Source: Anaerococcus tetradius ATCC 35098 (GTDB lineage: Bacteria > Bacillota > Clostridia > Tissierellales > Peptoniphilaceae). Taken from it: DNA of 50,325 nt. Where the stretch lies: the NCBI RefSeq assembly GCF_000159095.1, contig NZ_GG666295.1, forward strand, positions 340,592 through 390,916, written 5' to 3'. Positions 25,101 to 36,182 of the stretch are shown here, piece by piece. The first letter of the stretch is position 1. Each line of letters begins with the position of its first letter. Position numbers and translations under genes: made by a program. A model generated the notes under the pieces. The model did no database searches. It worked only from the letters and a program-made list of their open reading frames with translations, and was not told the origin of the DNA.

Positions 25101-27201
25101 CTACCTCCATATCAAAGTCGATATTTCTTTGATAAATATCCACATCCATTACCCTTATTTTAACCCTGTCGCCAATAGAATAAAAGCTTTTGCTGTCTGT
25201 ATTGTAAGCTTTCATCTGATCTTCTAAATATTCGTATCTGTCATCGGAAAACTTATACATAAAAAGTCCTTCGACTGTATTGTCAAGTTCAATGAAAATT
25301 CCAAATTCAGTAATAGAAGATATATTTCCATGGAAAACATCTCCAATATAGCGAATCATATACTTACACTTTAATAAATCTTCTACATCTCTTTCACATT
25401 CTTCACTTCTTCTTTCAGTCATAGAAAGATGGTCAGCATTATTAGCCAAGGATTTTTCTAGGCTGGTCTGATTTATGGATCCTAACTTGTTGTTGATGTA
25501 TTTTTTTAATAATCTATGAACTATTAAGTCAGGATACCTCCTAATAGGCGAAGTAAAATGAGTATAAAATGATGTGGAAAGACCAAAGTGGATGTCTCTG
25601 TGATTAGAATATTTTGCCTTTTGCATAGTTCTAAGCATCAAGAGATTTATTACAGATTCTATGTCTTTTCCGCAAACTTTTTCTAGAATTTTTTGGAAAT
25701 CTTTTGGATGTAGGTCATTTCCTCTGATAGTATATCCCATTGCAGCTAGGGCTTTCTTGAAAGTTTCTACCTTCTCATCCTTTGGCTTTTCGTGGATTCT
25801 GTAAATGAAGGGAAAATCCATGTAGGCAAAAAGACTTGCTACGCACTCATTGGCTGCTAGCATAAATTCCTCTATCATCTTATTGCCTGAGCCTCTTTGC
25901 ATCTTGGATATGCTCAATACCCTACCATCTTCTGCAACATCTATTTGGCTTTCAGAGAAATTAAAATCTATAGATCCTCTCTTTTCTCTCATATTCCTTA
26001 GAATCTCTCTAAGTTTATCGAAATCAAGAAGCTTTTCTTTAATAATTTCATCATCATAGATATTTTCATCCCCATCATCAAGAAAGGCGTTGACATCGTC
26101 GTAGACCAATCTATAATCAGAATTTATGATCGACTCATAAAAATCATCAGCTATTACCTTACCCTTATCATTTATAGTCATCTTACATGTAAGGGCAAGC
26201 CTATCTTCATTAGGATTAAGTGAACATATGCCATTAGACAAGGCTTCTGGCAACATAGGAAGGACAATATTAAATAAGTAGGTAGAGTTTCCCCTCTCGT
26301 AAGCATCATCATCAATGGCAGTTGATTTCTTAACATAATGAGCAACATCTGCTATATGGACATATAGGTCATAGTTTTCCCCGTTTCTTTCTATAGAAAT
26401 TGCATCATCAAAATCTTTGGAATCTCGTCCATCAATGGTAACTGTAAAGAGCTTTCTAAAATCTGTCCTTGCTTCTATTTCATTTTTGCTAATTTTTTCT
26501 TCTATATATAGGCTTTCTTTCTTAGTTTCCTTAGAAAACTCATATGGCAAATTGTGAGCACGAATAAGTGAAAGAATATCAATATTCTTATCCTTCCTTC
26601 CCCCTATTATCTCTATAATTTTTCCCTCTGGCTTGCCATTTTTAGGATAGTCAATTATTTCTACTACTACCTTGTCCTTATTCTTAGCCCTAAGAGAATT
26701 TTTTTCTCCTATAAAAATATCATCACCAAAGGACCTATCATCTGGAATAACAAAGCCAAAACCCTTGTTTTTTTGATAAGTTCCAACTATCTCTTCCTTG
26801 GCTCTTTCTAATATTTCAACAACCTTACCTTCGGCATTTCTGCCCTTTTGCCTTTCTTTAATAAGTTCTATCCTAACCCTATCCTTATTATGAGCACCCT
26901 TCAACTGATCTTTTTTAATAAAGACATCTTCGTAATCTTCATTATCAGAAACAAAAAAACCATAGCCTCCCTGAGCCATAGAAATATTTCCTATCAAATT
27001 TAATTCATCTTCTGTTATAGGCATTATTCGATTCCTTTTTGAAATTCGAATTTTATTTTCTTTCTCAAGTTCTTTTAATATATCTCTAACCGCTTTTTGG
27101 GTGTACTTGTCAACTCTCAAATATTTATCAAGGTCTTTTTTAGTCATTGCTATGTAGGATGGATCATAGACTATATTTAATATTACATCTTTTAAATTCA
27201 T
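25075..27201 (-). CDS. rnr: Ribonuclease R
   Basis: A 708-residue 3'-5' exoribonuclease of the RNB family. In order: winged helix (1-60), cold-shock domains (about 65-220, with GYGFFVSDNEDYEDVFI and GFGFVIPDDRSFGDDIFI), RNB catalytic core with the acidic cluster TIDGRDSKDFDDAI, then HFTSPIRRYPDLIVHRLL and a C-terminal S1 domain (GNISSITEFGIFIEL). It degrades structured RNA and, with SmpB/tmRNA, faulty mRNA. The lysine-rich tail seen in some homologues is absent. Confidence 0.95.
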   Translation of the reverse strand: MNLKDVILNIVYDPSYIAMTKKDLDKYLRVDKYTQKAVRDILKELEKENKIRISKRNRIMPITEDELNLIGNISMAQGGYGFFVSDNEDYEDVFIKKDQLKGAHNKDRVRIELIKERQKGRNAEGKVVEILERAKEEIVGTYQKNKGFGFVIPDDRSFGDDIFIGEKNSLRAKNKDKVVVEIIDYPKNGKPEGKIIEIIGGRKDKNIDILSLIRAHNLPYEFSKETKKESLYIEEKISKNEIEARTDFRKLFTVTIDGRDSKDFDDAISIERNGENYDLYVHIADVAHYVKKSTAIDDDAYERGNSTYLFNIVLPMLPEALSNGICSLNPNEDRLALTCKMTINDKGKVIADDFYESIINSDYRLVYDDVNAFLDDGDENIYDDEIIKEKLLDFDKLREILRNMREKRGSIDFNFSESQIDVAEDGRVLSISKMQRGSGNKMIEEFMLAANECVASLFAYMDFPFIYRIHEKPKDEKVETFKKALAAMGYTIRGNDLHPKDFQKILEKVCGKDIESVINLLMLRTMQKAKYSNHRDIHFGLSTSFYTHFTSPIRRYPDLIVHRLLKKYINNKLGSINQTSLEKSLANNADHLSMTERRSEECERDVEDLLKCKYMIRYIGDVFHGNISSITEFGIFIELDNTVEGLFMYKFSDDRYEYLEDQMKAYNTDSKSFYSIGDRVKIRVMDVDIYQRNIDFDMEVDDEIISQQ

Positions 27202-27223
27202 AACTTCTCCTTATGCCTATATT

Positions 27224-27258
27224 AAAAAAAAAGGCTAAGCTATATATATAGCTTACCC
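27224..27258 (-). terminator. Hairpin between secG and rnr
   Basis: Minus strand stem TAAGCTATAT/ATATAGCTTA, fully self-complementary over 20 bases with flanking GG-rich residues, followed by nine T residues. Placed in the middle of an apparent operon, it probably lets most transcripts stop after secG and only some read into rnr. Confidence 0.75.
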
Positions 27259-27262
27259 CTTC

Positions 27263-27490
27263 TTAGTTAATTGCTATCATAATTAAGCTTGCTAGGAACA
27301 AAATTACTCCACCAGCAATAGCAACTTTATCTAACATTTCATTCTTAGATCTGTGAGCGCTTCTACCAAACACGTTAGTTTGTGTTCCTGAGAGAGCTCC
27401 AAGACCTTCAGTTTTAGGATCTTGTAAGGTTACTGCTACTATAATAATAAGGGATGCAATAACTAACACAATCGCTAAGAAATTTACCAT
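27263..27490 (-). CDS. secG: Preprotein translocase subunit SecG
   Basis: A 75-residue membrane protein with two transmembrane helices (about 2-22 and 54-73) and the family loop LGALSGTQTNVFGRSAHRSKNE between them. It stimulates SecYEA-mediated export by aiding the SecA cycle. It has a good promoter and GGAGGTG ribosome binding site and lies just upstream of rnr-smpB, the common Firmicute order. Confidence 0.94.
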   Translation of the reverse strand: MVNFLAIVLVIASLIIIVAVTLQDPKTEGLGALSGTQTNVFGRSAHRSKNEMLDKVAIAGGVILFLASLIMIAIN

Positions 27491-27517
27491 ATAGACACCT
27501 CCGATTCATACTATGTT

Positions 27518-27546
27518 ATAATACCATAATTCCTATGAAATTTCAA
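27518..27546 (-). promoter_or_regulatory. secG promoter
   Basis: Minus strand TTGAAA (27541-27546), 17-base spacer ending TATGG, and -10 TATTAT (27518-27523). Confidence 0.6.
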
Positions 27547-27591
27547 TAAAATAAGTCCTTGACAAAAATAAAGATACCTGTTATTTAATTT

Positions 27592-27623
27592 AAAAAGCTT
27601 GCAGATATTACACCTGCAAGCTT
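27592..27623 (-). terminator. Terminator of the beta-glucuronidase gene
   Basis: Perfect 10-bp stem AAGCTTGCAG / CTGCAAGCTT with 9-nt loop and a T tract on the minus strand, 11 bases after the stop codon. Confidence 0.85.
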
Positions 27624-27633
27624 AACAAATTTG

Positions 27634-29457
27634 CTATTTATTTTTCTTATCAAAATTATTGTCTATTTTATTCCACCTTTCTTGGAAATAGAAGGCGGCA
27701 AGTTTTGGTTTTCTATCTCTTGTAAAGATTCCCTTCTTGTTACCATTTATCCTTAACAAACCTTGAGCTGTTGCAAAGTCTGCGAAGTTCCAAGGATGCT
27801 CGCCAACAATATTTTCATGCTCATCCATTACAGCATTGCTTGCCTTGTAATATGCTACTTGGAATTCTTCTGTGTACATACCAGGATAGTCTGAGTAATC
27901 ATGGAAGCCAGCTATAGTGTCTGCTCCATATTCTGTTATGATTATAGGCTTATTTAATCCATTCCAATAATCGAGTTCTTTTCTAAATAAGTCCATAGGT
28001 TTAACTAAGTCTGGACCTCCAAAATACCAACCATAATATCTATTTAGACAAATTACATCAGATAGTTTAGCACTAACGTCTTTGAGCGGGTCTTGGGCTT
28101 GAACAGAAACTAGTGTGCAAGGTCTCTTTTGTGGATCACTTTTTCTAGCTAGGTCAAACTTATCCTTAAAATATTCGTAAGCTCCATCACTAGTTGAGTC
28201 TGGTTCATTGGCTATTGACCAGATGACTACACATGCATAGTTTTTATCTCTAGCGATTAAATCTCTAATAACATCCCTGTGATGGTCACCACAAGTATCA
28301 GCTATACCATGTTTGTCAAAGGTTGAAAGGGCTTGACCATTAAAGTTTGCTCCTCCACCAAAACTACCATTAAGGCCTACTGCTGTAGTCTCATCAATTA
28401 CAAGAAAGCCCAACCTATCTGCAAGTCTTATCGTCTCTTCAGCATAAGGGTAGTGGCTAGTTCTAAATGAATTAGCGCCTTGTTTTTTCATTAGAGAAAA
28501 GTCTTTGTGGCTAAGTACTTCATTGAAACCTCTACCATTTGGGAAATAATCTTCGTGTTTGCCATAACCCTTAAAATAAACTGGCTTATCATTAAGAAGG
28601 AACTGACCACCCTTAACTTCAATTTTTCTAATACCCTGGTCTAAGATATACTCATCATCTGCAAAAGTAAATCTAAATTCATAATGGTAGGCTTTTAAGA
28701 CATCCCAAAGTTTTACATCTTTAATTTCAAAAGTATTTTCTTTGCCTACACAAGTTGTAATTAAATTTTTATCTTCATCATATACTTTAAGGCTAGCCTC
28801 ACCCTCACCTATTGTTGCTAATTTATAAGAAACTTTGGCTAAACTTCCCTCAATTTCACTAACTATGCTTATGTCATCTATACGATTTTTCTCTACTTCC
28901 ATAAGCCAAACGTGTCTTTGTATACCTGCATAATTGAAGAAATCGAAGTTAGGATTGTTTTCTTTTTGCTCTTGATTTACATCAGGTTTTTCTCCTATGC
29001 CCATAAAGCCTTGCATCATATTATTAAGGCCTCCCACTGGCAAGGTCGAATAATTAATTACATTGCTTACAGCAAGAGTTAAGATATTACCTTCTTCCTT
29101 TAACTTTCCTGTAATATCAATTTCAAATGGCAAAAAGCCACCCTTGTGCTCCCCTATAAGTTCGTCATTCAAAAAGACCTTAGCGAAATGGGTTACAGAG
29201 TCAAATCTTAAAATCAAATCCTTTTTATCTGACTTTGGATAATCAAATACCTTTTGATAAAATACCCAACCAAAATAATCCCTAACATCTTCATATATAT
29301 CGTTAAATGATGATGGAACAGGCATAGGTCTCGTATCTTTTAGGATATGATTTTTAAAACTTTCATCAAATTCCTTCTTTCCATCTCCTAACTTAAACTC
29401 CCAGCTTCCATCTAGGCTCGTGAGCCTTCTTGATTTACTATTAATTGGAAATAACAT
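27634..29457 (-). CDS. uidA: Beta-glucuronidase (GH2)
   Basis: A 607-residue glycoside hydrolase family 2 enzyme without signal peptide. A sugar-binding jelly-roll (SLDGSWEFKLG, FLNDELIGEHKGGFLPFEID), an immunoglobulin-like middle domain and a TIM barrel are in order. The acid/base Glu is in VIWSIANEPDS and the nucleophile Glu in IIITEYGADTIAG; the NKK-type stretch (NGNKKGIF) near the C-terminus contacts the glucuronate carboxylate and separates glucuronidases from galactosidases. It would release aglycones from host glucuronides. Monocistronic, with its own terminator and a TATAAT box upstream near 29490; no transporter is adjacent. Confidence 0.9.
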   Translation of the reverse strand: MLFPINSKSRRLTSLDGSWEFKLGDGKKEFDESFKNHILKDTRPMPVPSSFNDIYEDVRDYFGWVFYQKVFDYPKSDKKDLILRFDSVTHFAKVFLNDELIGEHKGGFLPFEIDITGKLKEEGNILTLAVSNVINYSTLPVGGLNNMMQGFMGIGEKPDVNQEQKENNPNFDFFNYAGIQRHVWLMEVEKNRIDDISIVSEIEGSLAKVSYKLATIGEGEASLKVYDEDKNLITTCVGKENTFEIKDVKLWDVLKAYHYEFRFTFADDEYILDQGIRKIEVKGGQFLLNDKPVYFKGYGKHEDYFPNGRGFNEVLSHKDFSLMKKQGANSFRTSHYPYAEETIRLADRLGFLVIDETTAVGLNGSFGGGANFNGQALSTFDKHGIADTCGDHHRDVIRDLIARDKNYACVVIWSIANEPDSTSDGAYEYFKDKFDLARKSDPQKRPCTLVSVQAQDPLKDVSAKLSDVICLNRYYGWYFGGPDLVKPMDLFRKELDYWNGLNKPIIITEYGADTIAGFHDYSDYPGMYTEEFQVAYYKASNAVMDEHENIVGEHPWNFADFATAQGLLRINGNKKGIFTRDRKPKLAAFYFQERWNKIDNNFDKKNK

Positions 29458-29519
29458 AACGCCTCCTTTACTTCCTTATTAATATTATATCCATTTAATA
29501 AAATTTTAATTATAAATAT

Positions 29520-29547
29520 AAAAAAAAGACAGCCCCAAGGCTGCCTT
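29520..29547 (-). terminator. Terminator of the glycolytic cluster (after eno)
   Basis: Minus strand GGCAGCC-ttgg-GGCTGTC followed by eight T residues, 12 bases after the eno stop codon. Confidence 0.88.
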
Positions 29548-29558
29548 AATTGCTAATA

Positions 29559-30854
<1,296 letters not shown>

Positions 30855-30864
30855 TTATTTCTCC

Positions 30865-31617
30865 TTATTTATTGAAATTTACTAAAAGAGCAAAGTCTTC
30901 TGCCTTTAAGCTTGCTCCACCAACTAGGGCGCCGTCAATATTATCTTTGCCCATTAATTCTACTACATTGTTTGGTTTTACAGAACCACCATATTGAATT
31001 CTTACTTTTTCAGAAGCATCTTTGCCATATTTTTCAGCTATTAAGCTTCTAATATAGCCACACATAGCATCTGCATCTTCACTTGATGCTGTTTTGCCTG
31101 TACCTATTGCCCAAATTGGTTCATAAGCTATGATTACTTTTTCAATATCTTCTGTTGAAACATCTTTGAGGTCTTTTTCAATTTGTCCTTTTACTTTTGC
31201 TTCATGTTCATTGGCTTCTCTTTCTTCAAGAGTTTCTCCACAACAAAGTATAGGTACTAAATCATGGGCTAGGGCTGCTTTTACCTTTTTATTGATTAGA
31301 CAGTCACATTCTTTGAAGTATTCACGTCTTTCAGAGTGGCCTAAAATTACATATTTTGCTCCGACATCTGTTAGCATTAGTGGTGAGATTTCTCCTGTGA
31401 AAGCTCCACTTTCTTCAAAATACATATTTTGTCCGCCAAAGCCAATATTTGTTCCACTTAATTTTTCCTTGCAAACTACTAGGTCAATGGCTGGTGTACA
31501 AACACCTGCTTCTACATTTTCATCTAAGTCTAGATTTTTAATTTCGTCAAGTAGCTTTTCTGCTTCAGAAACTGTCATATTCATCTTCCAGTTTCCTACT
31601 ATTACTGGTTTACGCAT
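30865..31617 (-). CDS. tpiA: Triosephosphate isomerase
   Basis: A 250-residue TIM barrel. Substrate Lys in GNWKMN, catalytic His in ILGHSERREYF, catalytic Glu in AYEPIWAIGTGK, and the phosphate-binding YGGSVKPNN and GALVGGASL. It follows pgk by 9 bases and precedes eno by 10. Confidence 0.98.
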   Translation of the reverse strand: MRKPVIVGNWKMNMTVSEAEKLLDEIKNLDLDENVEAGVCTPAIDLVVCKEKLSGTNIGFGGQNMYFEESGAFTGEISPLMLTDVGAKYVILGHSERREYFKECDCLINKKVKAALAHDLVPILCCGETLEEREANEHEAKVKGQIEKDLKDVSTEDIEKVIIAYEPIWAIGTGKTASSEDADAMCGYIRSLIAEKYGKDASEKVRIQYGGSVKPNNVVELMGKDNIDGALVGGASLKAEDFALLVNFNK

Positions 31618-31626
31618 TGTTTCTCC

Positions 31627-32823
31627 TTATTTGTCTTCTATTGAAGTGATACCTGGTAGGTCTTTTCCTTCAAGGAACTCTAAGCTTGCTCCACCACCTG
31701 TTGAAACGTGGGTTATCTTATCTTTTAGACCAGCAAGTTCTATTGCAAGAGCTGAGTCACCACCACCAACTATTGTTACAGCATTAGATTCTGCTAGAGC
31801 TTCTGCTACTTTGTTTGTTCCATTTGCGAATTCTTTTATTTCAAATACTCCCATTGGTCCATTCCAAACAACAGTCTTAGCATCTTTTATCTTTGAAGCA
31901 AATAGTTCAGCAGTTTTTGGACCTATGTCCAAAGCCTCTTTATCTTCTGGAATAGAGTCTATATCAACTATCTCAGTTTCTGCTCCTGCCTTAATCTCAT
32001 CAGCAATAACTACATCTATTGGTAGTAAGATTTCTACATTGTTAGCTTCTGCTTTTTTGATTAGTTCAAGTGAAAGGTCCATCTTGTCTTCTTCAAGAAG
32101 GGATTTACCAATTTCTTTTCCTTGAGCCTTTAGGAAGGTGTAAGCCATACCACCACCGATTAGAATAGTGTCTACTTTTGTAATCAAGTTTTCAATAACA
32201 CCTATCTTATCTGAAACCTTAGCTCCTCCAAGGATTGATACAAATGGATGTTCTGGTGCTTCTAGGGCCTTACCCATTACTGATATTTCTTTTTCAATCA
32301 AAAATCCTACTGCTGATGGAAGTATGCTTGCAACACCGACGTTTGATGCGTGTGCTCTGTGGCTTGTACCAAAAGCATCATTTACATATAAATCAGCAAG
32401 GGAAGCTAATTGTTTAGCAAATTCAGGGTCATTTTTGGTTTCACCTGCTACATATCTAGTATTTTCAATTAGGCAAAGTTCACCATCTTTTAGACCATTA
32501 ACTTCTTCTTTAACTTTTTCATCAACAACTACATCTGATGGGAAGAAATGGAATTTGCCATTGTAGTGATTTTCTAACCATTTAGCTACTGGTTTTAGAG
32601 AAAATTCAGGTTTTGCTTCTCCCTTTGGTCTGCCAAGGTGGCTCATAAGGATTACCTTTGCTTCATTTTCTAATAGGTAGTCAATTGTTGGAAGTGCTGC
32701 TCTGATTCTTGTATCGTCAGCTATTTCTTCGTTATTTTCTTTAGAAAGAGGTACGTTAAAGTCTACTCTTACAAGTACCTTTTTGCCCTTCACATCTAAG
32801 TCTTTTACAGTTTTTTTATTCAT
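31627..32823 (-). CDS. pgk: Phosphoglycerate kinase
   Basis: A 398-residue two-domain kinase making ATP and 3-phosphoglycerate. [11 protein letters not shown] and the [10 protein letters not shown] loop form the N-domain substrate site, [15 protein letters not shown] lies at the hinge, and [15 protein letters not shown] with [10 protein letters not shown] and [14 protein letters not shown] form the nucleotide site. A terminator-like hairpin sits between gap and pgk, so it may be expressed at a lower level than gap. Confidence 0.98.
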   Translation of the reverse strand: MNKKTVKDLDVKGKKVLVRVDFNVPLSKENNEEIADDTRIRAALPTIDYLLENEAKVILMSHLGRPKGEAKPEFSLKPVAKWLENHYNGKFHFFPSDVVVDEKVKEEVNGLKDGELCLIENTRYVAGETKNDPEFAKQLASLADLYVNDAFGTSHRAHASNVGVASILPSAVGFLIEKEISVMGKALEAPEHPFVSILGGAKVSDKIGVIENLITKVDTILIGGGMAYTFLKAQGKEIGKSLLEEDKMDLSLELIKKAEANNVEILLPIDVVIADEIKAGAETEIVDIDSIPEDKEALDIGPKTAELFASKIKDAKTVVWNGPMGVFEIKEFANGTNKVAEALAESNAVTIVGGGDSALAIELAGLKDKITHVSTGGGASLEFLEGKDLPGITSIEDK

Positions 32824-32844
32824 AAGTCTCCTCGTGTTTTCGTG

Positions 32845-32872
32845 AAAAAAGGCGGAAGCTATCCTCCGCCTT
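32845..32872 (-). terminator. Intercistronic terminator between gap and pgk
   Basis: Minus strand AAGGCGGAgg-atag-cTTCCGCCTT stem followed by a T run. It lies inside the glycolytic cluster, so gap can be transcribed alone with partial readthrough into pgk-tpiA-eno. Confidence 0.82.
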
Positions 32873-32881
32873 AATTAACTC

Positions 32882-33889
32882 TTAAAGATTTGCTAGATAG
32901 TCAAGTGTTCTAACTAAGTTAGATACATATCCCATTTCGTTGTCATACCATGCAACAGTCTTAACAACTTGTGTTCCATTTGCTCCTTCAACTATCTTTG
33001 TAAGTTGAGAATCAAATATTGAACCTGCTGGGTAACCAATTATATCGCTTGATACTATATCATCTTCTGTGTACGCAAATGCATCATTTGAGTATTTCTT
33101 CATAGCTGCATTAACTTCTTCTACAGTTACTTTTTTCTCAAGCACTGAGTAAAGCTCTGTGATTGATCCTGTAATTGTTGGAACTCTTAGGGCTGATCCA
33201 TCAATTTTTCCTTCTACTTCTGGAAGTACCTTACCTACAGCCTTTGCAGCTCCTGTTGATGCTGGAATTGTGTTTTGTGCTGCAGCTCTACCACCTCTTA
33301 AATCTTTCTTAGAAGCTGGTGTATCTTGGATAGCTTGAGTAGCTGTGTATGCGTGGATTGTAGACATTTGTCCAGAAACAAATCCAAATTCCTTTAGTAA
33401 TACGTTAACCATTGGTGATAAGCAGTTTGTTGTACAGCTTGCGCCTGAAACAACTGTTTCTGATCCATCAAGAATGTCGTGGTTAACACCAAATACTATA
33501 GTTTTCATATCACCTTTACCTGGTGCAGAAATTAGAACTTTCTTAGCTCCTGCTTTGATGTGAGCTTCAGCTTTTTCTTTTTCTGTGAAGAAACCTGTAC
33601 ATTCAAGAACTATATCAACTCCAAGTTCTCCCCAAGGTAGGTCTTCTGGATTTCTTTCAGCGAAAACTTTAATTTCTTTTCCGTTAATTCTAAATCCATC
33701 TTCTGTTAGTTCAGCGTCTCCATTGAATCTTCCTTGAGCTGTATCGTATTTGAAAGCATATAGTAGACCTTCTTTGTCTATAAGGTCATTGATTGCTACT
33801 ACTTCAATATTATCTTCAACTTCGGCGATTCTTCTTAGTGTAAGACGTCCGATTCTACCAAACCCATTAATTGCTACTTTTGTTGCCAT
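32882..33889 (-). CDS. gap: Glyceraldehyde-3-phosphate dehydrogenase, type I
   Basis: A 335-residue NAD-dependent dehydrogenase. [11 protein letters not shown] forms the Rossmann start, the active-site cysteine is in [14 protein letters not shown], and [26 protein letters not shown] and [15 protein letters not shown] complete the family pattern. First gene of the glycolytic cluster with its own strong promoter and a GGAGGAA ribosome binding site; no CggR-type repressor gene precedes it, unlike in Bacillus. Confidence 0.98.
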   Translation of the reverse strand: MATKVAINGFGRIGRLTLRRIAEVEDNIEVVAINDLIDKEGLLYAFKYDTAQGRFNGDAELTEDGFRINGKEIKVFAERNPEDLPWGELGVDIVLECTGFFTEKEKAEAHIKAGAKKVLISAPGKGDMKTIVFGVNHDILDGSETVVSGASCTTNCLSPMVNVLLKEFGFVSGQMSTIHAYTATQAIQDTPASKKDLRGGRAAAQNTIPASTGAAKAVGKVLPEVEGKIDGSALRVPTITGSITELYSVLEKKVTVEEVNAAMKKYSNDAFAYTEDDIVSSDIIGYPAGSIFDSQLTKIVEGANGTQVVKTVAWYDNEMGYVSNLVRTLDYLANL

Positions 33890-33923
33890 TATTTCCTCCT
33901 AATTAATTCTTTCTACAAATATT

Positions 33924-33952
33924 ACTTTACTTATTTGTTAGATTTTTGTCAA
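33924..33952 (-). promoter_or_regulatory. gap promoter
   Basis: Minus strand TTGACA (33947-33952), 17-base spacer, TAAAGT (33924-33929). The -35 box directly abuts the trxB stop codon, and no terminator separates the two genes. Confidence 0.7.
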
Positions 33953-33955
33953 CAT

Positions 33956-34882
33956 TTACCATTTGGCACCTTCAAGGTACCTATTTGCAAGAACTGCTGC
34001 AGTGCATCCGTCTCCTGCTGCTGTTACCATTTGCCTAACCTTCTTATCTCTAGTATCGCCTATGGCAAATACTCCTTCTACATTTGTTTTCATATCTTCA
34101 TCGGTTAGGATATAACCATGGTTCATTTCTATCTTGCCTTCGAATATATCGGTTTGTGGAATGTATCCTACAAATATAAATACCCCAATTGGAGAATTAT
34201 CATCAGATTTTAATTCTTTTATTTCTCCAGTTTTAACATTTTCTACTAGGAGAGCTTCTGCTTCCTTATTTCCCTTTATTTCTTTAACTACAGAATCAAG
34301 GACTAATTTGATTTTTGGGTTAGATTTTATTTTATCGACAACCACCCCACTTGCCCTAAATTCATCTCTTCTATGAATTATAGTTACTGATTTTCCAAAC
34401 TTAGTAAGGTAGTTTGCTTCTTCTAGGGCAGAATCTCCACCTCCTACTACAAAGATGTCAAGGCCTGTAAAAAATGGACCATCACAAGTAGCGCAATATG
34501 ATACGCCCTTGTTAGCAAATTCTTCCTCACCAGGTGCACCCAATTTTCTATGACTTGCCCCTGTAGAAATTATTATGACTTTTGCCTCGAATTCTCCTTC
34601 ATCGGTTACGACTTTCTTGACTTTGCCTTCTAGTTCTACTGCTTTTACATTAGCATATTTGATTTCACAAAATTCTTCTGCTTGTTCTAAGACTCTCTCG
34701 GCAAGTCCCATGCCTGTTGCTTCAGGTATGGAGCCTGGATAGTTTTCTACAAAAGCTGTTCCTGAAATTTGTCCACCAGCTACAGCTTTTTCTATAATCA
34801 ATGTCTTTAGTTTACTTCTTCCTGCGTATAAACCTGCAGTAAGTCCTGCTGGACCTCCACCAATTATTATTATATCGTACAT
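33956..34882 (-). CDS. trxB: Thioredoxin-disulfide reductase
   Basis: A 308-residue low-molecular-weight thioredoxin reductase. FAD-binding GGGPAGLTAGLYAGRS at the start, redox-active CATC in GVSYCATCDGPFF, the NADPH-binding [15 protein letters not shown] with HRRDEFRAS, and the C-terminal AIGDTRDKKVRQMVTAAGDG. It supplies reduced thioredoxin to ribonucleotide reductase and peroxidases. It is the last gene of the nth-HAD-trmL-trxB run, 9 bases after trmL. Confidence 0.96.
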   Translation of the reverse strand: MYDIIIIGGGPAGLTAGLYAGRSKLKTLIIEKAVAGGQISGTAFVENYPGSIPEATGMGLAERVLEQAEEFCEIKYANVKAVELEGKVKKVVTDEGEFEAKVIIISTGASHRKLGAPGEEEFANKGVSYCATCDGPFFTGLDIFVVGGGDSALEEANYLTKFGKSVTIIHRRDEFRASGVVVDKIKSNPKIKLVLDSVVKEIKGNKEAEALLVENVKTGEIKELKSDDNSPIGVFIFVGYIPQTDIFEGKIEMNHGYILTDEDMKTNVEGVFAIGDTRDKKVRQMVTAAGDGCTAAVLANRYLEGAKW

Positions 34883-34891
34883 TTTTCCTCC

Positions 34892-35350
34892 TTAAAAATT
34901 AAAGCCAGCTTGCCTTAGGGCTTCATACAAAACTATAGAAACCGAATTAGCAAGATTTAGTGATCTATCAATCTTTTTAGTCATAGGTATAGTTAGAATC
35001 TTATCCTTGTTGGCTTTTAGTAGAGACTCATCTATGCCTTCTTTTTCTCTACCAAAAATCAAGTAATCTCCATCTTTGAAAGAAACATCTGTATATTTTT
35101 TATCGCTGGGAGTTTCTATCAAGAAGTATCTTTTGTCTTTAACAAATTCCATAAATTCTTCCAAAGAGTCGTGGATTACCAAATCTACCTTCTCCCAGTA
35201 ATCTATACCCGCTCTTTTCAAAAACCTATCAGAAAAGTCAAATTTAAAGGGCCTTATCAAGTGAAGTCTTGATTCGGTAAGGACGCAAGTCCTTCCTATA
35301 TTACCAACATTACCTGGATGTTCTGGTGAAATTAAAACTATATTATACAT
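34892..35350 (-). CDS. trmL: tRNA (cytidine/uridine(34)-2'-O)-methyltransferase
   Basis: A 152-residue SPOUT-class methyltransferase (TrmL/CspR type) that methylates the wobble ribose of tRNA-Leu in characterised homologues. Motif 1 is PEHPGNVGNIGRTC, motif 2 YLIFGREKEGI, motif 3 IPMTKKIDRSLNLANSVSIVLYEALRQ, forming the trefoil knot and AdoMet site. The start overlaps the upstream HAD gene by 8 bases. Confidence 0.93.
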   Translation of the reverse strand: MYNIVLISPEHPGNVGNIGRTCVLTESRLHLIRPFKFDFSDRFLKRAGIDYWEKVDLVIHDSLEEFMEFVKDKRYFLIETPSDKKYTDVSFKDGDYLIFGREKEGIDESLLKANKDKILTIPMTKKIDRSLNLANSVSIVLYEALRQAGFNF

Positions 35351-36182
35351 GGTTATATTCCTTAATAAGCTTACAAGCTTCTAATATCCCCCCACTGTCG
35401 TTATTAGAGACAATATAATCAGCTATTTCTTTGACTTCATCTTTTCCATTTGCCATGGCAAAGGAAAGCTTTGAAATTTTTAACATTTCCAAATCGTTAA
35501 GACCATCTCCAATGGCAGCTAGATTATTTCTATCAAGCCCCATTTTGTCAACAAGCCCTTCCAAAGTCTTAGCCTTACTTACTCCTCCTGCCATAATTTC
35601 CAAGACCCTATCAAATGACGAAGTAAAGCTAAGCTTATCAGAGAACTCTTTTGCTAACAAATTCTTGAGTTTTTCCTTTCCTAGGGGATTTATATCGAGA
35701 TTATTTATTTGAAACTTATAAGCTGTGTGCTTTCTATCTTTTAATTCTTTTATAGGATTATCACTTATTGAAAATTTCACTGTATAATGGTCTCTATCAT
35801 CTGGATCAACTAGTAAGTGCCTAACCCTATCTTGATCAAACTTATTTGAATAATAGGTATCTAAATCATAGAAATGAAAGTCAAGATTATAGGCAAGGGA
35901 AATTTCATAGAGTTTTTCTAAGTCTTCATAAGAAATCGCCTCTTGGTAAAAAAGCTTTTTGTAAGATAAACCCATAACTGCCCCATTGTTTGCTATAAGG
36001 CAAGGCTTATCATCAATTTCTCTTGCATAATGATAGACTGAAGAGAAAACTCTACCACTACAAAGAAGGACCCTTACTCCACTTGCTTGTAAATCTTTTA
36101 GGGCATCTATTGTCTCCTCCCTCAATCTTGATTTAGAATCTAAGAGGGTTCCGTCCATATCAAGGGCAAATAATTTAATCAT
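35343..36182 (-). CDS. Cof-type HAD-IIB phosphatase
   Basis: A 279-residue haloacid-dehalogenase hydrolase. Motif I FALDMDGTLLDSKSR (nucleophile and acid Asp), motif II LLCSGRVF, a type IIB cap (about 80-185), motif III lysine in GGVSKAKTLEGL and motif IV IGDGLNDLEML. Family members dephosphorylate sugar phosphates, nucleotides or flavin precursors; substrate unknown. I start at the ATG at 36182 since AGGAGG sits six bases ahead of it and the motif I strand begins there; the longer reading lacks a ribosome binding site. Confidence 0.9.
   Translation of the reverse strand: MIKLFALDMDGTLLDSKSRLREETIDALKDLQASGVRVLLCSGRVFSSVYHYAREIDDKPCLIANNGAVMGLSYKKLFYQEAISYEDLEKLYEISLAYNLDFHFYDLDTYYSNKFDQDRVRHLLVDPDDRDHYTVKFSISDNPIKELKDRKHTAYKFQINNLDINPLGKEKLKNLLAKEFSDKLSFTSSFDRVLEIMAGGVSKAKTLEGLVDKMGLDRNNLAAIGDGLNDLEMLKISKLSFAMANGKDEVKEIADYIVSNNDSGGILEACKLIKEYNHV

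Noticed and set aside
31130-32125. 331-codon plus-strand open frame
   Set aside because: It lies wholly antisense to tpiA and pgk, has Ser/Phe/Ile-rich composition typical of a mirrored frame, and lacks a ribosome binding site.
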